Below, in pieces: positions 50,793-60,150 of a stretch of DNA of 64,000 nucleotides (positions are counted from its first letter, which is position 1; each line of letters begins with the position of its first letter). The position numbers and the translations under genes are program-made. The notes beneath the pieces were generated by a model, which saw only the letters and a list, made by a program, of their open reading frames with translations, was not told where the DNA came from and did no database searches. Source of the DNA: Pseudomonas fluorescens. GTDB lineage: Bacteria > Pseudomonadota > Gammaproteobacteria > Pseudomonadales > Pseudomonadaceae. The DNA lies in assembly GCF_000967965.1 (NCBI RefSeq), contig NZ_LACC01000013.1, positions 124,001 through 188,000 on the forward strand, in the 5' to 3' direction.

Positions 50793-52436
50793 ATGATGGC
50801 GACAAAAATAATTCCGCCCGCCGACGGCGCCTATGCCTATCCCTTGCTGATCAAGCAATTGCTGCTGTCCGGCGTGCGCTACCAGCCGGGCCGGGAAATC
50901 GTCTACGCCGACAAGCTGCGCTACAGCTACGAGACCCTCAACAAGCGTATTCGCCGCCTGGCCAATGCGCTGACGGCGGCTGGGGTCAAGGCCGGTGACA
51001 CCGTGGCCCTGCTCGACTGGGACAGCCACCGTTACCTGGAATGCTTCTTCGCCGTGCCGATGATCGGCGCGGTGCTGCACACCGTGAATATTCGCCTGTC
51101 GCCGGAGCAGGTGCTGTTCACCATGAACCACGCCGAGGATGACCTGGTGCTGGTGCATGACGATTTCCTGCCCCTGGTCGAGCAGATCCACGGACGGCTG
51201 GAAACCGTCAAAGGCTACCTGCAGCTCACCGATGACGAGGCAACCACGACCTCGCTGCCGGTGCTGGGCGAATACGAACACCTGCTGTCCTTGGCCCCGG
51301 ACCAGTACGACTTCCCCGATTTCGACGAGAACTCGGTCGCCACGCTGTTCTACACCACCGGCACCACCGGCGACCCGAAAGGCGTGTACTTCAGCCACCG
51401 GCAACTGGTGCTGCACACCCTGAATGCCGTCGGCACCCTGGGCGTCTATCAGGGCCAGCCGCTGCTGCGTTCCGACGACGTGTACATGCCCATCACGCCG
51501 ATGTTCCACGTGCATGCGTGGGGCGTGCCTTACGTCGCGACCCTGATGGGCATCAAGCAGGTCTATCCCGGCCGCTACGAACCCAATAGTCTGGTCAAGC
51601 TGTACCGCGAAGAGAAGGTGACCTTCTCCCACTGCGTGCCGACCATTTTGCAGATGATCCTCAACTGCGAAGAAGGCAAGGCGACCCGATTCGACGGCTG
51701 GAAAATGCTCCTGGGCGGCAGCGCGCTGACCCTGGGCGTGGCCAGCGAAGCCAACGCCAAAGGCATGGTGGTGCATGCCGGCTACGGCATGTCCGAGACC
51801 TGCCCGTTGCTGTGCCTGACCTACCTGCGCGATGAAGACCGCCAACTGTCCGCCGAGGCCCAACTGCCGACGCGCATCAAGACCGGCACGCCGGTGCCGC
51901 TGGTCGACCTGAAGATCATCGACGCCGAGGGCAACGATGTGGCCCATGATGGCGAGTCCCTCGGTGAAATCGTCGTCCGTGCACCGTGGCTGACCCAAGG
52001 CTATTTGAAAGAGCCGGAAAAAGGCGCTGAGCTCTGGCTAAACGGCTGGCTGCACACCGGCGACATGGCCTCGATCGACCCATTGGGCGGAGTGGAAATC
52101 AAGGACCGCATCAAGGACGTGATCAAGACCGGCGGCGAGTGGATCAGCTCCCTGGAACTGGAAAGCCTGATCAGCGAACACCCGGGCGTGATGTCCGTCG
52201 CCGTGGTGGGCATCGTCGATGAACAGTGGGGTGAACGCCCGATGGCCATGGTCGTCTGCGAACCGGGGCAATACCTCGACCGCAAGATCCTGGAGGTGCA
52301 TTTGCAAGCCTTCGTCGACGGTGGGCGCATCAACAAATGGGCGATCCCCAAGCAGTTCAAGTTCGTGACCGAAATCCCCAAGACCAGCGTCGGCAAGATC
52401 AACAAGAAGCTGATCCGGGACACTGAAGCGAACTGA
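50793..52436 (+). CDS. Acyl-CoA ligase, AMP-binding, AlkK-like
   Basis: A 547-residue adenylate-forming ligase. The P-loop-like motif TTGTTGDPKGVYFSH is around residues 185-199, the A5 motif YGMSETCPL near 331 and the hinge HTGDMASID near 423, with the catalytic lysine near the C terminus in SVGKINKKL. Length and pattern match medium- or long-chain AlkK-like synthetases. AAGGA precedes the ATG at 50793. It closes the operon and gives the CoA ester for the dehydrogenase. Confidence 0.85.
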   Translation: MMATKIIPPADGAYAYPLLIKQLLLSGVRYQPGREIVYADKLRYSYETLNKRIRRLANALTAAGVKAGDTVALLDWDSHRYLECFFAVPMIGAVLHTVNIRLSPEQVLFTMNHAEDDLVLVHDDFLPLVEQIHGRLETVKGYLQLTDDEATTTSLPVLGEYEHLLSLAPDQYDFPDFDENSVATLFYTTGTTGDPKGVYFSHRQLVLHTLNAVGTLGVYQGQPLLRSDDVYMPITPMFHVHAWGVPYVATLMGIKQVYPGRYEPNSLVKLYREEKVTFSHCVPTILQMILNCEEGKATRFDGWKMLLGGSALTLGVASEANAKGMVVHAGYGMSETCPLLCLTYLRDEDRQLSAEAQLPTRIKTGTPVPLVDLKIIDAEGNDVAHDGESLGEIVVRAPWLTQGYLKEPEKGAELWLNGWLHTGDMASIDPLGGVEIKDRIKDVIKTGGEWISSLELESLISEHPGVMSVAVVGIVDEQWGERPMAMVVCEPGQYLDRKILEVHLQAFVDGGRINKWAIPKQFKFVTEIPKTSVGKINKKLIRDTEAN

Positions 52437-52458
52437 GGGGTAAACCTGCCACCATTGT

Positions 52459-52558
52459 TGTAGGAGCGAGCTTGCTCGCGAAGGTCGTTAACGATAACGC
52501 ATGCTCACTGGTTAAACGCCGCGTTCTCGAGTCCATCGCGAGCAAGCTCACTCCTACA
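52459..52558. repeat. REPIN (inverted REP pair)
   Basis: TGTAGGAGCGAGCTTGCTCG at 52459 is mirrored by CGAGCAAGCTCACTCCTACA ending at 52558, one mismatch in the arms. The gap from 52436 to the channel gene at 52736 otherwise shows only a likely promoter region. Confidence 0.85.
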
Positions 52559-52735
52559 AGGAATTTAGCAGCAGGCGGTTTCTGGATAGTTTGCGGGGCG
52601 TCATCTTTGTCATAGTCCTCGGCAAAGATAACGCCCCGTCGGTCGCAGTTTTCAGCGCTTGTGCCAAGCTGAACGGGGTATTGAACCGCCGTGCATTCAA
52701 TTGCCGGTCAGGCAAACCCCACGGAAGCCCACGAC

Positions 52736-53083
52736 ATGAACTTCACCCGTGCATCCAACGTCCGCAAAGAGTTCTACAAAGCCGTCTGGTTCTATTTCAA
52801 AGTGGTGTGGCCGATCTTCTCGATACTGCTGTTAGTGATCGTTGCGATTGGCCTCATCATCGCCCAGCTGGAGGGGTGGAGCCCTGATGACGGTGTCTAC
52901 TTTGCCTTCGTGACGGGCCTGACCATTGGCTATGGAGAGCTGGTGCCAAAACTGGGTGTGTCGCGAGTGCTGGCGATCCTGCTGGGTTTCAATGGCGTGC
53001 TGATGACCGCGACATTCGCGGCGATCAGTGTCCGGGCGATTGAAGTGACCGTGACGGCGTCACGGCAGAAGGACGTCGAGTAG
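52736..53083 (+). CDS. Two-helix ion channel protein
   Basis: A 115-residue protein with two membrane helices (about 17-40 and 80-101) and a pore loop bearing the potassium selectivity word TIGYGELVP (about residues 61-69). It forms a minimal K+ channel pore of the Ion_trans_2 type, without an attached sensor or RCK domain. GGAAG precedes the ATG at 52736. Single-gene unit. Small Pseudomonas channels of this kind are common; a role in potassium leak or osmotic response is inferred. Confidence 0.75.
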   Translation: MNFTRASNVRKEFYKAVWFYFKVVWPIFSILLLVIVAIGLIIAQLEGWSPDDGVYFAFVTGLTIGYGELVPKLGVSRVLAILLGFNGVLMTATFAAISVRAIEVTVTASRQKDVE

Positions 53084-53128
53084 GGCGGTGATGGCCACGG
53101 CCATTTAAATGGCCGCAGCCTCCGGGGC

Positions 53129-54169
53129 TCAATGCGAGTGCCGGTGATGGATGTCGGGAAAGTGCGGATGACTGTGGACGATCGGTGAGTGTTGGTGAAC
53201 ATGGCGGTGCGGTTGTACACCATCCCACTCAAAGTCATGTTCATGCTGATGATGCTCATCATGGACGTGCTTGTGGTCATGGATTTGCGGTTCGTGCTGA
53301 TGCTCGTGTAAGTGACTCTCGGTCAGATGAATCCAGACGCCAAGCCCCATCAGGCCGGCAGCGATCCAAAACACCCAGGTCACGGCTTCACCGAAAAACA
53401 GGATCGCTATCGCGGCTCCCAGGAACGGCGCCGTGGAAAAGTACGCCCCGGTCCGCGCCGTACCAAGCCCCCGCAACGCCAGGACGAACAGCACCAGACT
53501 AACGCCATACCCCAAAAAGCCCACCAGCAGGGTTGGCCCAAGAAGCGACCACTCTGGCAGGTGCATACCCAGCGCGATCCCCAGCGTGCAATTGACGGCC
53601 CCTGCCACCAGCCCTTTGGTGCCAGCAATAAACAACGCATCCGACGCAGACACCTTGCGGGTGAGGTTGTTATCGATGGCCCAACAAAAACACGCCACCG
53701 CCACCGCAACAGGCCCCAACCAGCCATGAGCCTCTGCCGAAGTGCGAGGCCACGCCAACAACACGCCACCGGCAACAATGGCCACCATCCCCGCGACAAT
53801 GCGCCTGTCAGCGTTCTCCCTGAAGACCACCCACGCCATCAGTGCGGTCAACACGGCTTCCAGGTTCAGCAACAGTGATGCGGTGGTGCCAGAGGTGAGG
53901 GTGAGTCCAAACATCAATGAAACCGGACCCAGTACGCCACCGAACACAATGGCCCCGATGAACCACGGCCATTCAGGGGCTGTCAGGCCTGTCGGCTGCC
54001 AGCCACGATCACGGATCAGGCGGGTTAGCGTCAGCCCGACGCCGCTACCCAGGTAAAGCAGGCCGGCGAGGAGGATGGGGGACACGTTCAAGCCTAGCCA
54101 CTTGGCCAAGGGCGTGCTGGCGCCGAACAGGGCAGCAGCGCCCAGGGCGTAGAGAATGCTTTTGGTCAT
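53129..54169 (-). CDS. EamA/DMT-family transporter with histidine-rich tail
   Basis: A 346-residue protein. Residues ~1-280 are ten helices of two EamA repeats (ALFGASTPLAKWLGL in the first). The final ~65 residues are strikingly histidine-rich (HLHEHQHEP, HDHKHVHDEHHQHEHD, HVHQHSPIVHSHPHF), a probable metal-binding tail. The ATG at 54169 gives the standard MTKSILYALGAAALFG start. Such tails suggest a metal or metal-chelate related role, unusual for DMT exporters of amino acids or drugs. Confidence 0.8.
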   Translation of the reverse strand: MTKSILYALGAAALFGASTPLAKWLGLNVSPILLAGLLYLGSGVGLTLTRLIRDRGWQPTGLTAPEWPWFIGAIVFGGVLGPVSLMFGLTLTSGTTASLLLNLEAVLTALMAWVVFRENADRRIVAGMVAIVAGGVLLAWPRTSAEAHGWLGPVAVAVACFCWAIDNNLTRKVSASDALFIAGTKGLVAGAVNCTLGIALGMHLPEWSLLGPTLLVGFLGYGVSLVLFVLALRGLGTARTGAYFSTAPFLGAAIAILFFGEAVTWVFWIAAGLMGLGVWIHLTESHLHEHQHEPQIHDHKHVHDEHHQHEHDFEWDGVQPHRHVHQHSPIVHSHPHFPDIHHRHSH

Positions 54170-54317
54170 TGTGGTTCCGGGGCTCAGGGGAGGCAGTCGT
54201 GAACAGGATACGCTTAGTGCCGCAAATGAGCGCCTGTGGCCTGTCCACACAACACAACCCCCTGACACAACCCCCTGTGGGAGCCTAATGCTGTTCACTT
54301 AAGGACGAACACTGTAT

Positions 54318-54410
54318 CTGTGGCGAGGGAGCTTGCTCCCGCTGGGGCGCGAAGCGGCCCTAAAATGGGACTGCTGCGCAGTCCAGCGGGAGCAAGCTCC
54401 CTCGCCACAG
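54318..54410. repeat. REPIN (inverted REP pair)
   Basis: CTGTGGCGAGGGAGCTTGCT at 54318 and its inverted copy ending CTCCCTCGCCACAG at 54410 form near-perfect arms. It lies between the EamA and fdsD genes. Confidence 0.9.
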
Positions 54411-54428
54411 TTTTTTTCAGCCAGCAGG

Positions 54429-54650
54429 CTAAGCCTCCCAACCCGCCCCGGTCACCGCCGCCTGCACCAGCGGGTGCAAGTCCGCCCCCTGGTGTTCCGT
54501 CTGCCAGGCCAGCAATTCCTTGCGCATGCTCGGCGCCCAGTACATCTGCATATGATTGCGCACGCTGAGCACCGCCTGTTGCTGGTCCGGCTGGCTGGCG
54601 AAGTACTGGGCGATCTGGTTGGCCATCTTGATCAGGTTGTCAGTACTCAT
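54429..54650 (-). CDS. fdsD: Formate dehydrogenase delta subunit
   Basis: A 73-residue protein whose sequence (MANQIAQYFASQ, HMQMYWAPSMRKELLAW, HPLVQAAVTGAG) matches the small FdsD subunit of soluble NAD-dependent formate dehydrogenase. The ATG overlaps the stop of fdsA (54647-54650), so it is translationally coupled. It is the last gene of the fdsGBAD set. FdsD is thought to help assembly or stability of the complex. Confidence 0.85.
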   Translation of the reverse strand: MSTDNLIKMANQIAQYFASQPDQQQAVLSVRNHMQMYWAPSMRKELLAWQTEHQGADLHPLVQAAVTGAGWEA

Positions 54651-57523
54651 TTGCGCACCTCGGCTTTCTCGGGGTGCCGACGTTCCTTCAGCAGACGATG
54701 CTGTTCATCACTGAATTCCTGGAAGCGCTTCTGCCACTCCGAAGGGTGATAAACCCGGCTGACTTCCACGGCGGTGACCTTGTACTCCGGACAGTTGGTG
54801 GCCCAGTCGGAGTTGTCGGTGGTGATGACGTTGGCGCCCGATTCCGGGAAGTGGAAAGTGGTGTACACCACGCCCGGGGCGACCCGCTCGGTGATCCGCG
54901 CACGCAGCACGGTCTGCCCGGCGCGGCTGCCGATGCCGACCCAGTCACCTTCGTTGATGCCACGGCTCTCGGCGTCGGTCGGGTGGATTTCCAGACGATC
55001 TTCGTCGTGCCAGGCGACGTTGTCGGTGCGCCGGGTCTGGGCGCCGACGTTGTACTGGCTGAGGATGCGCCCGGTGGTCAGCAGCAGCGGATAGCGACTG
55101 TTGACCTTCTCCTCGGTAGGCACGTAGCCGGTGAGCATGAAGCGCCCCTTGCCGCGCACAAACTCTTCGATGTGCATGGTCGGCGTGCCGTCCGGTGCCT
55201 CGGCGTTGCACGGCCATTGCAGGCTGCCGTGGCGCTCCAGTTCCGCGTAGCTGACGTTGGTGAAGGTCGGCGTGAGGCTGGCGATTTCATCCATGATTTC
55301 TGACGGATGTTTGTAGTTCATCGGGTAACCGAGGGCATTGGCCAGGGCCACCGTGCCTTCCCAGTCGGCCTTGCCGCCCAGCGGATCCATGACCTTGCGC
55401 ACCCGGGAGATGCGTCGCTCGGCGTTGGTGAAGGTGCCGTCTTTTTCCAGGAACGAGCAGCCCGGCAGGAACACGTGGGCGAACTTGGCGGTTTCGTTGA
55501 GGAAAATGTCCTGCACCACTATGCATTCCATGGCCGACAGAGCCGCGGTGACGTGCTGGGTATTGGGGTCGCTCTGGGCGATGTCTTCGCCCTGGCAATA
55601 CAGGCCCTTGAAGCTGCCGCCCAAGGCTGCCTCGAACATGTTGGGGATACGCAGGCCCGGGTCGGGTTGCAGGGTGACGTTCCAGGCCTGTTCGAACTGC
55701 GCTCGTACCACCTCGTTGGAGACGTGCCGGTAGCCGGGCAGCTCATGGGGGAAGGAACCCATGTCGCAGGAGCCCTGGACGTTGTTCTGCCCGCGCAGCG
55801 GGTTCACGCCCACGCCTTCGCGGCCGATGTTGCCGGTGGCCATGGCCAGGTTGGCGATGCCCATCACCGAAGTACTGCCCTGGCTGTGCTCGGTGACGCC
55901 CAAACCGTAGTAGATCGCCGCATTGCCACCGGTGGCATACAGGCGCGCAGCGGCACGGATGTCGGCAGCGGGTACACCGCAGATTGGGCCAAGGGCTTCC
56001 GGCGAGTTATCCGCACGGCTGACGAACTCGCTCCACTGGGCGAAATCGCCAGGCTCACAACGGGCGTCGATAAAGTCTTGTTTGAGCAGTCCTTCAGTCA
56101 CGATGACGTGGGCCAGTGCGTTGAGCATGGCGACGTTGGTACCGGGGCGCAGGGCCAGGTGATACTCGGCGCGGGCATGCACCGTATCCACCAGATCGAT
56201 GCGACGCGGGTCGATGACGATCAGCCGCGCGCCTTCACGCAGGCGGCGTTTGAGCTGGGAAGCAAACACCGGGTGGGCATCGCTGGGGTTGGCGCCCATC
56301 ACCAGGATCACATCGGCCTGCATCACCGAGTCGAAACTCTGGGTGCCGGCGGACTCGCCCAGGGTTTGTTTCAGGCCATAGCCGGTGGGCGAGTGGCAGA
56401 CCCGCGCACAGGTGTCGACGTTGTTGTTGCCGAAGGCGGCGCGCACCAGTTTCTGCACCAGGTAGGTTTCTTCGTTGGTGCAGCGGCTGGAAGTGATGCC
56501 ACCGATGGAGTCGCGACCATATTTTTGCTGCAGCCGACGGAATTCACTGGCGGCGTAGGTCACCGCTTCATCCCAGCTGACTTCCTGCCAGGGGTCGCTG
56601 ATGTTTTTGCGGATCATCGGCTTGGTGATGCGATCCGGGTGGGTCGCATAGCCCCAGGCAAAGCGCCCTTTGACGCAGGAGTGGCCGTGGTTGGCCTGGC
56701 CGTTCTTGTCCGGAACCATGCGTACCAACTGGTCGCCTTTCATCTCGGCGCGGAACGAGCAGCCCACGCCGCAATAGGCGCAGGTGGTGATCACACTGCG
56801 TTCGGGCTGACCCAGTTCGACCACGCTTTTTTCCATCAGGGTCGCGGTGGGGCAGGCTTGCACACAGGCGCCGCAGGACACGCATTCGGAGTCGAGGAAG
56901 TTCTCGCCACCAGCGGCGGCCACCCGGGATTCGAAGCCACGCCCGGTAATGGTCAGGGCGAAGGTGCCCTGGGTTTCTTCGCAGGCGCGCACGCAGCGGT
57001 TGCAGACGATGCACTTGCTCGGGTCGTAGTCGAAATAGGGGTTGGAGGTGTCTTTCACGTCCTCCAAATGGTTCTCGCCTTCATAGCCGTAACGCACTTC
57101 CCGCAGGCCGACCTGACCGGCCACGGTTTGCAACTCGCAGTTGCCGTTGGCCGAGCAGGTCAGGCAGTCCAGCGGGTGATCGGAGATGTACAGCTCCATG
57201 ACATTGCGCCGCAGCGTCGCGAGCTTGGGCGTCTGGGTGTGCACGCTCATGCCTTCGCTGACCGGCGTGGTGCAGGACGCCGGATAACCGCGCATGCCGT
57301 CGATCTCTACCAGGCACATGCGGCAGGAGCCGAAGGCTTCCAGGCTGTCGGTGGCACAGAGTTTGGGAATGGTGGTGCCCAGCAGCGCGGCGGCGCGCAT
57401 CACCGAAGTGCCTTCGGGCACGCTGATGCTGCGGCCATCGATGTTCAGGGTGACTTGCACCTGGCTGTCGCGGGCCGGAGTACCCAGGTCAATGTCTGTT
57501 TTCGGGTCGAAGAGAGTGATCAT
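54647..57523 (-). CDS. fdsA: NAD-dependent formate dehydrogenase alpha subunit
   Basis: A 958-residue molybdenum or tungsten enzyme subunit that oxidises formate to CO2. Order: a 2Fe-2S ferredoxin-like domain (about 20-100), a His-Cys 4Fe-4S segment (about 115-135), two 4Fe-4S clusters (CIVCNRCVRACEE near 172, CVSCGACVQACPT near 217), CAYCGVGC near 248, then bis-MGD domains. The likely metal-ligand cysteine is in VCHSPTGYGLK (near residue 370). Its start ATG lies within the end of fdsB and its stop in the start of fdsD. Confidence 0.92.
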   Translation of the reverse strand: MITLFDPKTDIDLGTPARDSQVQVTLNIDGRSISVPEGTSVMRAAALLGTTIPKLCATDSLEAFGSCRMCLVEIDGMRGYPASCTTPVSEGMSVHTQTPKLATLRRNVMELYISDHPLDCLTCSANGNCELQTVAGQVGLREVRYGYEGENHLEDVKDTSNPYFDYDPSKCIVCNRCVRACEETQGTFALTITGRGFESRVAAAGGENFLDSECVSCGACVQACPTATLMEKSVVELGQPERSVITTCAYCGVGCSFRAEMKGDQLVRMVPDKNGQANHGHSCVKGRFAWGYATHPDRITKPMIRKNISDPWQEVSWDEAVTYAASEFRRLQQKYGRDSIGGITSSRCTNEETYLVQKLVRAAFGNNNVDTCARVCHSPTGYGLKQTLGESAGTQSFDSVMQADVILVMGANPSDAHPVFASQLKRRLREGARLIVIDPRRIDLVDTVHARAEYHLALRPGTNVAMLNALAHVIVTEGLLKQDFIDARCEPGDFAQWSEFVSRADNSPEALGPICGVPAADIRAAARLYATGGNAAIYYGLGVTEHSQGSTSVMGIANLAMATGNIGREGVGVNPLRGQNNVQGSCDMGSFPHELPGYRHVSNEVVRAQFEQAWNVTLQPDPGLRIPNMFEAALGGSFKGLYCQGEDIAQSDPNTQHVTAALSAMECIVVQDIFLNETAKFAHVFLPGCSFLEKDGTFTNAERRISRVRKVMDPLGGKADWEGTVALANALGYPMNYKHPSEIMDEIASLTPTFTNVSYAELERHGSLQWPCNAEAPDGTPTMHIEEFVRGKGRFMLTGYVPTEEKVNSRYPLLLTTGRILSQYNVGAQTRRTDNVAWHDEDRLEIHPTDAESRGINEGDWVGIGSRAGQTVLRARITERVAPGVVYTTFHFPESGANVITTDNSDWATNCPEYKVTAVEVSRVYHPSEWQKRFQEFSDEQHRLLKERRHPEKAEVRK

Positions 57524-59079
57524 TGTTCGGCCTCCGAGGCTTGCAGACCGAAGTCAGCGGGGAAGTGCTTGAGGGCGCTGGTCACGGGATAAGACGTCAT
57601 GCCGCCCAACGCGCACAGCGAACCGTATTGCAGGGTGTCGCACAGGTCCTTGAGGATGATTACCTGCTCATCGCGACTGTTCTGGTCAGGCGCGGCCAGC
57701 AGACGGTCGATCACCTCGACACCACGGGTCGAGCCGATGCGGCACGGCGTGCATTTGCCACAGGATTCCTCGGCACAGAACTGCATGGCGAAGCGCGCCA
57801 TGCGGGCCATGTCCAGGGTGTCGTCAGCCACCACCACACCACCGTGACCGAGCATCGCGCCGATGGCCATAAAGGCTTCGTAATCCAGCGGCGTGTCGAA
57901 TTGCGCAGGTGGCACCCAGGCGCCGAGCGGGCCGCCCACCTGTGCCGCCTTCAACGGCCGGCCACTGGCGGTCCCGCCGCCGTAGTCTTCCACCAGCTCC
58001 CGCAGGGTCAGGCCAAAGGCACGTTCCACCAGCCCGCCGTGACGAATATTGCCCGCCAGTTGAAACGGCATAGTGCCCAGGGAGCGGCCCATGCCGTAAT
58101 CGCGATAGAACTGCGCACCCTTGGCCAGAATCAGCGGCACCGAGGCCAGGGTCAGCACGTTGTGCACCAATGTCGGTAGACCGAACAGGCCCTGCAACGC
58201 CGGAATCGGCGGCTTGGCGCGGACGATCCCGCGTTTGCCTTCGAGTGAGTCCAGCAGCGCGGTTTCTTCACCGCAGATGTAAGCCCCGGCCCCCACGCGT
58301 ACTTCCATATCGAAGGCCTGGCCACTGCCGCCGACATCGGCGCCCAGGTAACCGGCTTCTCGGGCGATGTTCAGCGCTGCACGCAGCGTGGCCACGGCAT
58401 CCGGATATTCCGAGCGCACATAGATGTAGCCGAAAGTGGCGCCGACGGTAATGCCGGCAATCGCCATGCCTTCGATCAGCAGGAAGGGGTCGCCTTCCAT
58501 CAACATGCGATCGGCAAAGGTGCCGGAGTCGCCTTCGTCGGCGTTGCACACAATGTACTTCTGCGCCGCTTGAGTGCCGCGCACCGTGCGCCACTTGATC
58601 CCGGCCGGGAAAGCCGCGCCGCCACGGCCACGCAGGCCTGAATCGAATACCGCCGTCGCGGTCTGCTCGCCGCCAATGGCGATGGCCTGGGTCAAACCCT
58701 CGAAACCGCCGTGGGCCCGGTAATCCTCCAGGGACAGCGGCCGGGTAATGCCGGCACGGGCGAACAACAGGCGTTGTTGAGACTTGAGATAAGGCAATTC
58801 TTCCACCAGTCCCAAGGCCAGCGGATGAGCGGACGGCACGCCTTGCAGTGCATCAAGCACCGACGGCACATCGGCCGCCGTCAGCGGGCCGAAACCGATC
58901 CGGCCTTGCGGGCTGTCCACCTCCAGCAACGGCTCCAGCCAATACAGGCCGCGCGAACTTGTGCGCTGCATCTCCAGCGGCAGATTGCGTTCCCGCGCCT
59001 GAGTGATCAGGGCCACCGCCACCTCATCGGCACCCACGGCACGGGCAAGGGAATCACAAGGCAGATAAAGAGTCGGCAT
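57520..59079 (-). CDS. fdsB: Formate dehydrogenase beta subunit, NADH-binding
   Basis: A 519-residue subunit homologous to NuoF. An N-terminal ~100-residue thioredoxin-like extension is followed by the FMN/NADH-binding domain (GLRGRGGAAFPAGIKW and NADEGDSGTF) and an SLBB segment. The 4Fe-4S motif CAEESCGKCTPCRIGSTRG (about 435-453) ends the core. It carries electrons from formate to NAD+. The ATG at 59079 overlaps the end of fdsG and its own stop overlaps fdsA. Confidence 0.92.
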   Translation of the reverse strand: MPTLYLPCDSLARAVGADEVAVALITQARERNLPLEMQRTSSRGLYWLEPLLEVDSPQGRIGFGPLTAADVPSVLDALQGVPSAHPLALGLVEELPYLKSQQRLLFARAGITRPLSLEDYRAHGGFEGLTQAIAIGGEQTATAVFDSGLRGRGGAAFPAGIKWRTVRGTQAAQKYIVCNADEGDSGTFADRMLMEGDPFLLIEGMAIAGITVGATFGYIYVRSEYPDAVATLRAALNIAREAGYLGADVGGSGQAFDMEVRVGAGAYICGEETALLDSLEGKRGIVRAKPPIPALQGLFGLPTLVHNVLTLASVPLILAKGAQFYRDYGMGRSLGTMPFQLAGNIRHGGLVERAFGLTLRELVEDYGGGTASGRPLKAAQVGGPLGAWVPPAQFDTPLDYEAFMAIGAMLGHGGVVVADDTLDMARMARFAMQFCAEESCGKCTPCRIGSTRGVEVIDRLLAAPDQNSRDEQVIILKDLCDTLQYGSLCALGGMTSYPVTSALKHFPADFGLQASEAEQ

Positions 59080-59555
59080 CACGCGTCCTCCCGGCAAGCG
59101 TCGAGCAACGCATCCAGACGCTCGGCACTGAGCCGCGCATGCACCCGGCCATCCAGTTCCAGGGCAGGCGAACAGGCGCAGGCTCCAAGGCAATACACCG
59201 GACGCAAACTGATGCTGCCATCAGCACTGCTACCGTGATCGTCCAGTTGCAGACGCTCGCGCAACTGCGCGGCAAGCTGCTCCGCGCCACGGCTCTGGCA
59301 CGACTCGGCCCGGCACAGCCGCAGGATATGCCGCGCAGGCGGCGCGGTACGGAAGTCATGGTAAAAACTGATCACCCCGCGAACCTCGGCCTGGCTCAGG
59401 TTGAGGGCATGGGCAATCTCGGGAACGGCGACATCGGGGATGTAACCGATGCGCTCCTGAATATCATGAAGAATGGGCAACAGCGCACCCGGGGTGCCCT
59501 TATGGCGCTCCAGCAGACTGTTGACCACAGGCAGGTGCAACATCTCATCAGGCAT
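59079..59555 (-). CDS. fdsG: Formate dehydrogenase gamma subunit, 2Fe-2S
   Basis: A 158-residue NuoE-like thioredoxin-fold subunit with the 2Fe-2S cysteines in LCRAESCQS and VYCLGACACSPA. GTPGALLPILHDIQERIGYIPD is the usual N-terminal segment. It is the first gene of the fdsGBAD operon. Its stop codon shares one base with the fdsB start. The accessory gene fdsC (an FdhD-like sulfurtransferase) that often follows is not in this window. Confidence 0.92.
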   Translation of the reverse strand: MPDEMLHLPVVNSLLERHKGTPGALLPILHDIQERIGYIPDVAVPEIAHALNLSQAEVRGVISFYHDFRTAPPARHILRLCRAESCQSRGAEQLAAQLRERLQLDDHGSSADGSISLRPVYCLGACACSPALELDGRVHARLSAERLDALLDACREDA

Positions 59556-59627
59556 TCAGCAATCCTCACGGTCACGGACAAACCAGGCGGTCGTCGGTTG
59601 TCCGAAAGTGTCGGCTGCGGCATTCAC

Positions 59628-59648
59628 ACCACGTCACGGTATCGTGGT
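59628..59648. promoter_or_regulatory. Inverted repeat upstream of fdsG, candidate operator
   Basis: ACCACG (59628-59633) and CGTGGT (59643-59648) are perfect 6-base inverted arms with a 9-base spacer, about 75 bp before the fdsG start. It could be the operator for a formate-responsive regulator. Inference. Confidence 0.35.
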
Positions 59649-60150
59649 ATCTACAGACCGTCGGCCAGGGCACCCTGAGCGGGCATCTTGTTGCGCCCGG
59701 CACGGTCTTCGCCGCGCCTCAGTAGGGGCATAAAAGCCAGATTGCCACGCGGCCCTTGATTCGGCCGCACCAGAGCGACGTGTTTGGTTCTGTCTACGAC
59801 CTTGTATTGAGTCTAGAAGAATGCGGCATCAGGCGCCGTGCCGGAGGGGAGGTTGCTGGAGTTATGCACAGCGGATTGCCTGTGGAGAAGGTGGTGATCA
59901 AGCCCACTTGAAGGACTCGGAGGTTGGAAAAACCGAAGCAACCCGTTCCTGCTGGCGACGTTGACATTGCCATTAGGCTACGACAGCATTTATCCCAATC
60001 GCGCCCGATCCTCTGGTGCTGGCTCAGTCCGGCATTACGTTCGGGCCTTCTTGTTTATGGAACATTGAAGTTGCCTAAGCCAGCCCCTCCGAAGCTTTCC
60101 TTACGAAACCAACGGGGCTAATTCCAAATACCACTAAACACACAAAACCC
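59649..60150. other. Gene-free stretch upstream of the tandem REP repeats
   Basis: No reading frame here carries a recognisable product, and the one ~65-codon frame on the plus strand (59924-60121) has no supporting features. I see nothing else of note. Confidence 0.4.

Noticed and set aside
55307..57592. Long plus-strand open frame opposite fdsA
   Set aside because: Shadow of fdsA; no ribosome site, no recognisable domain.
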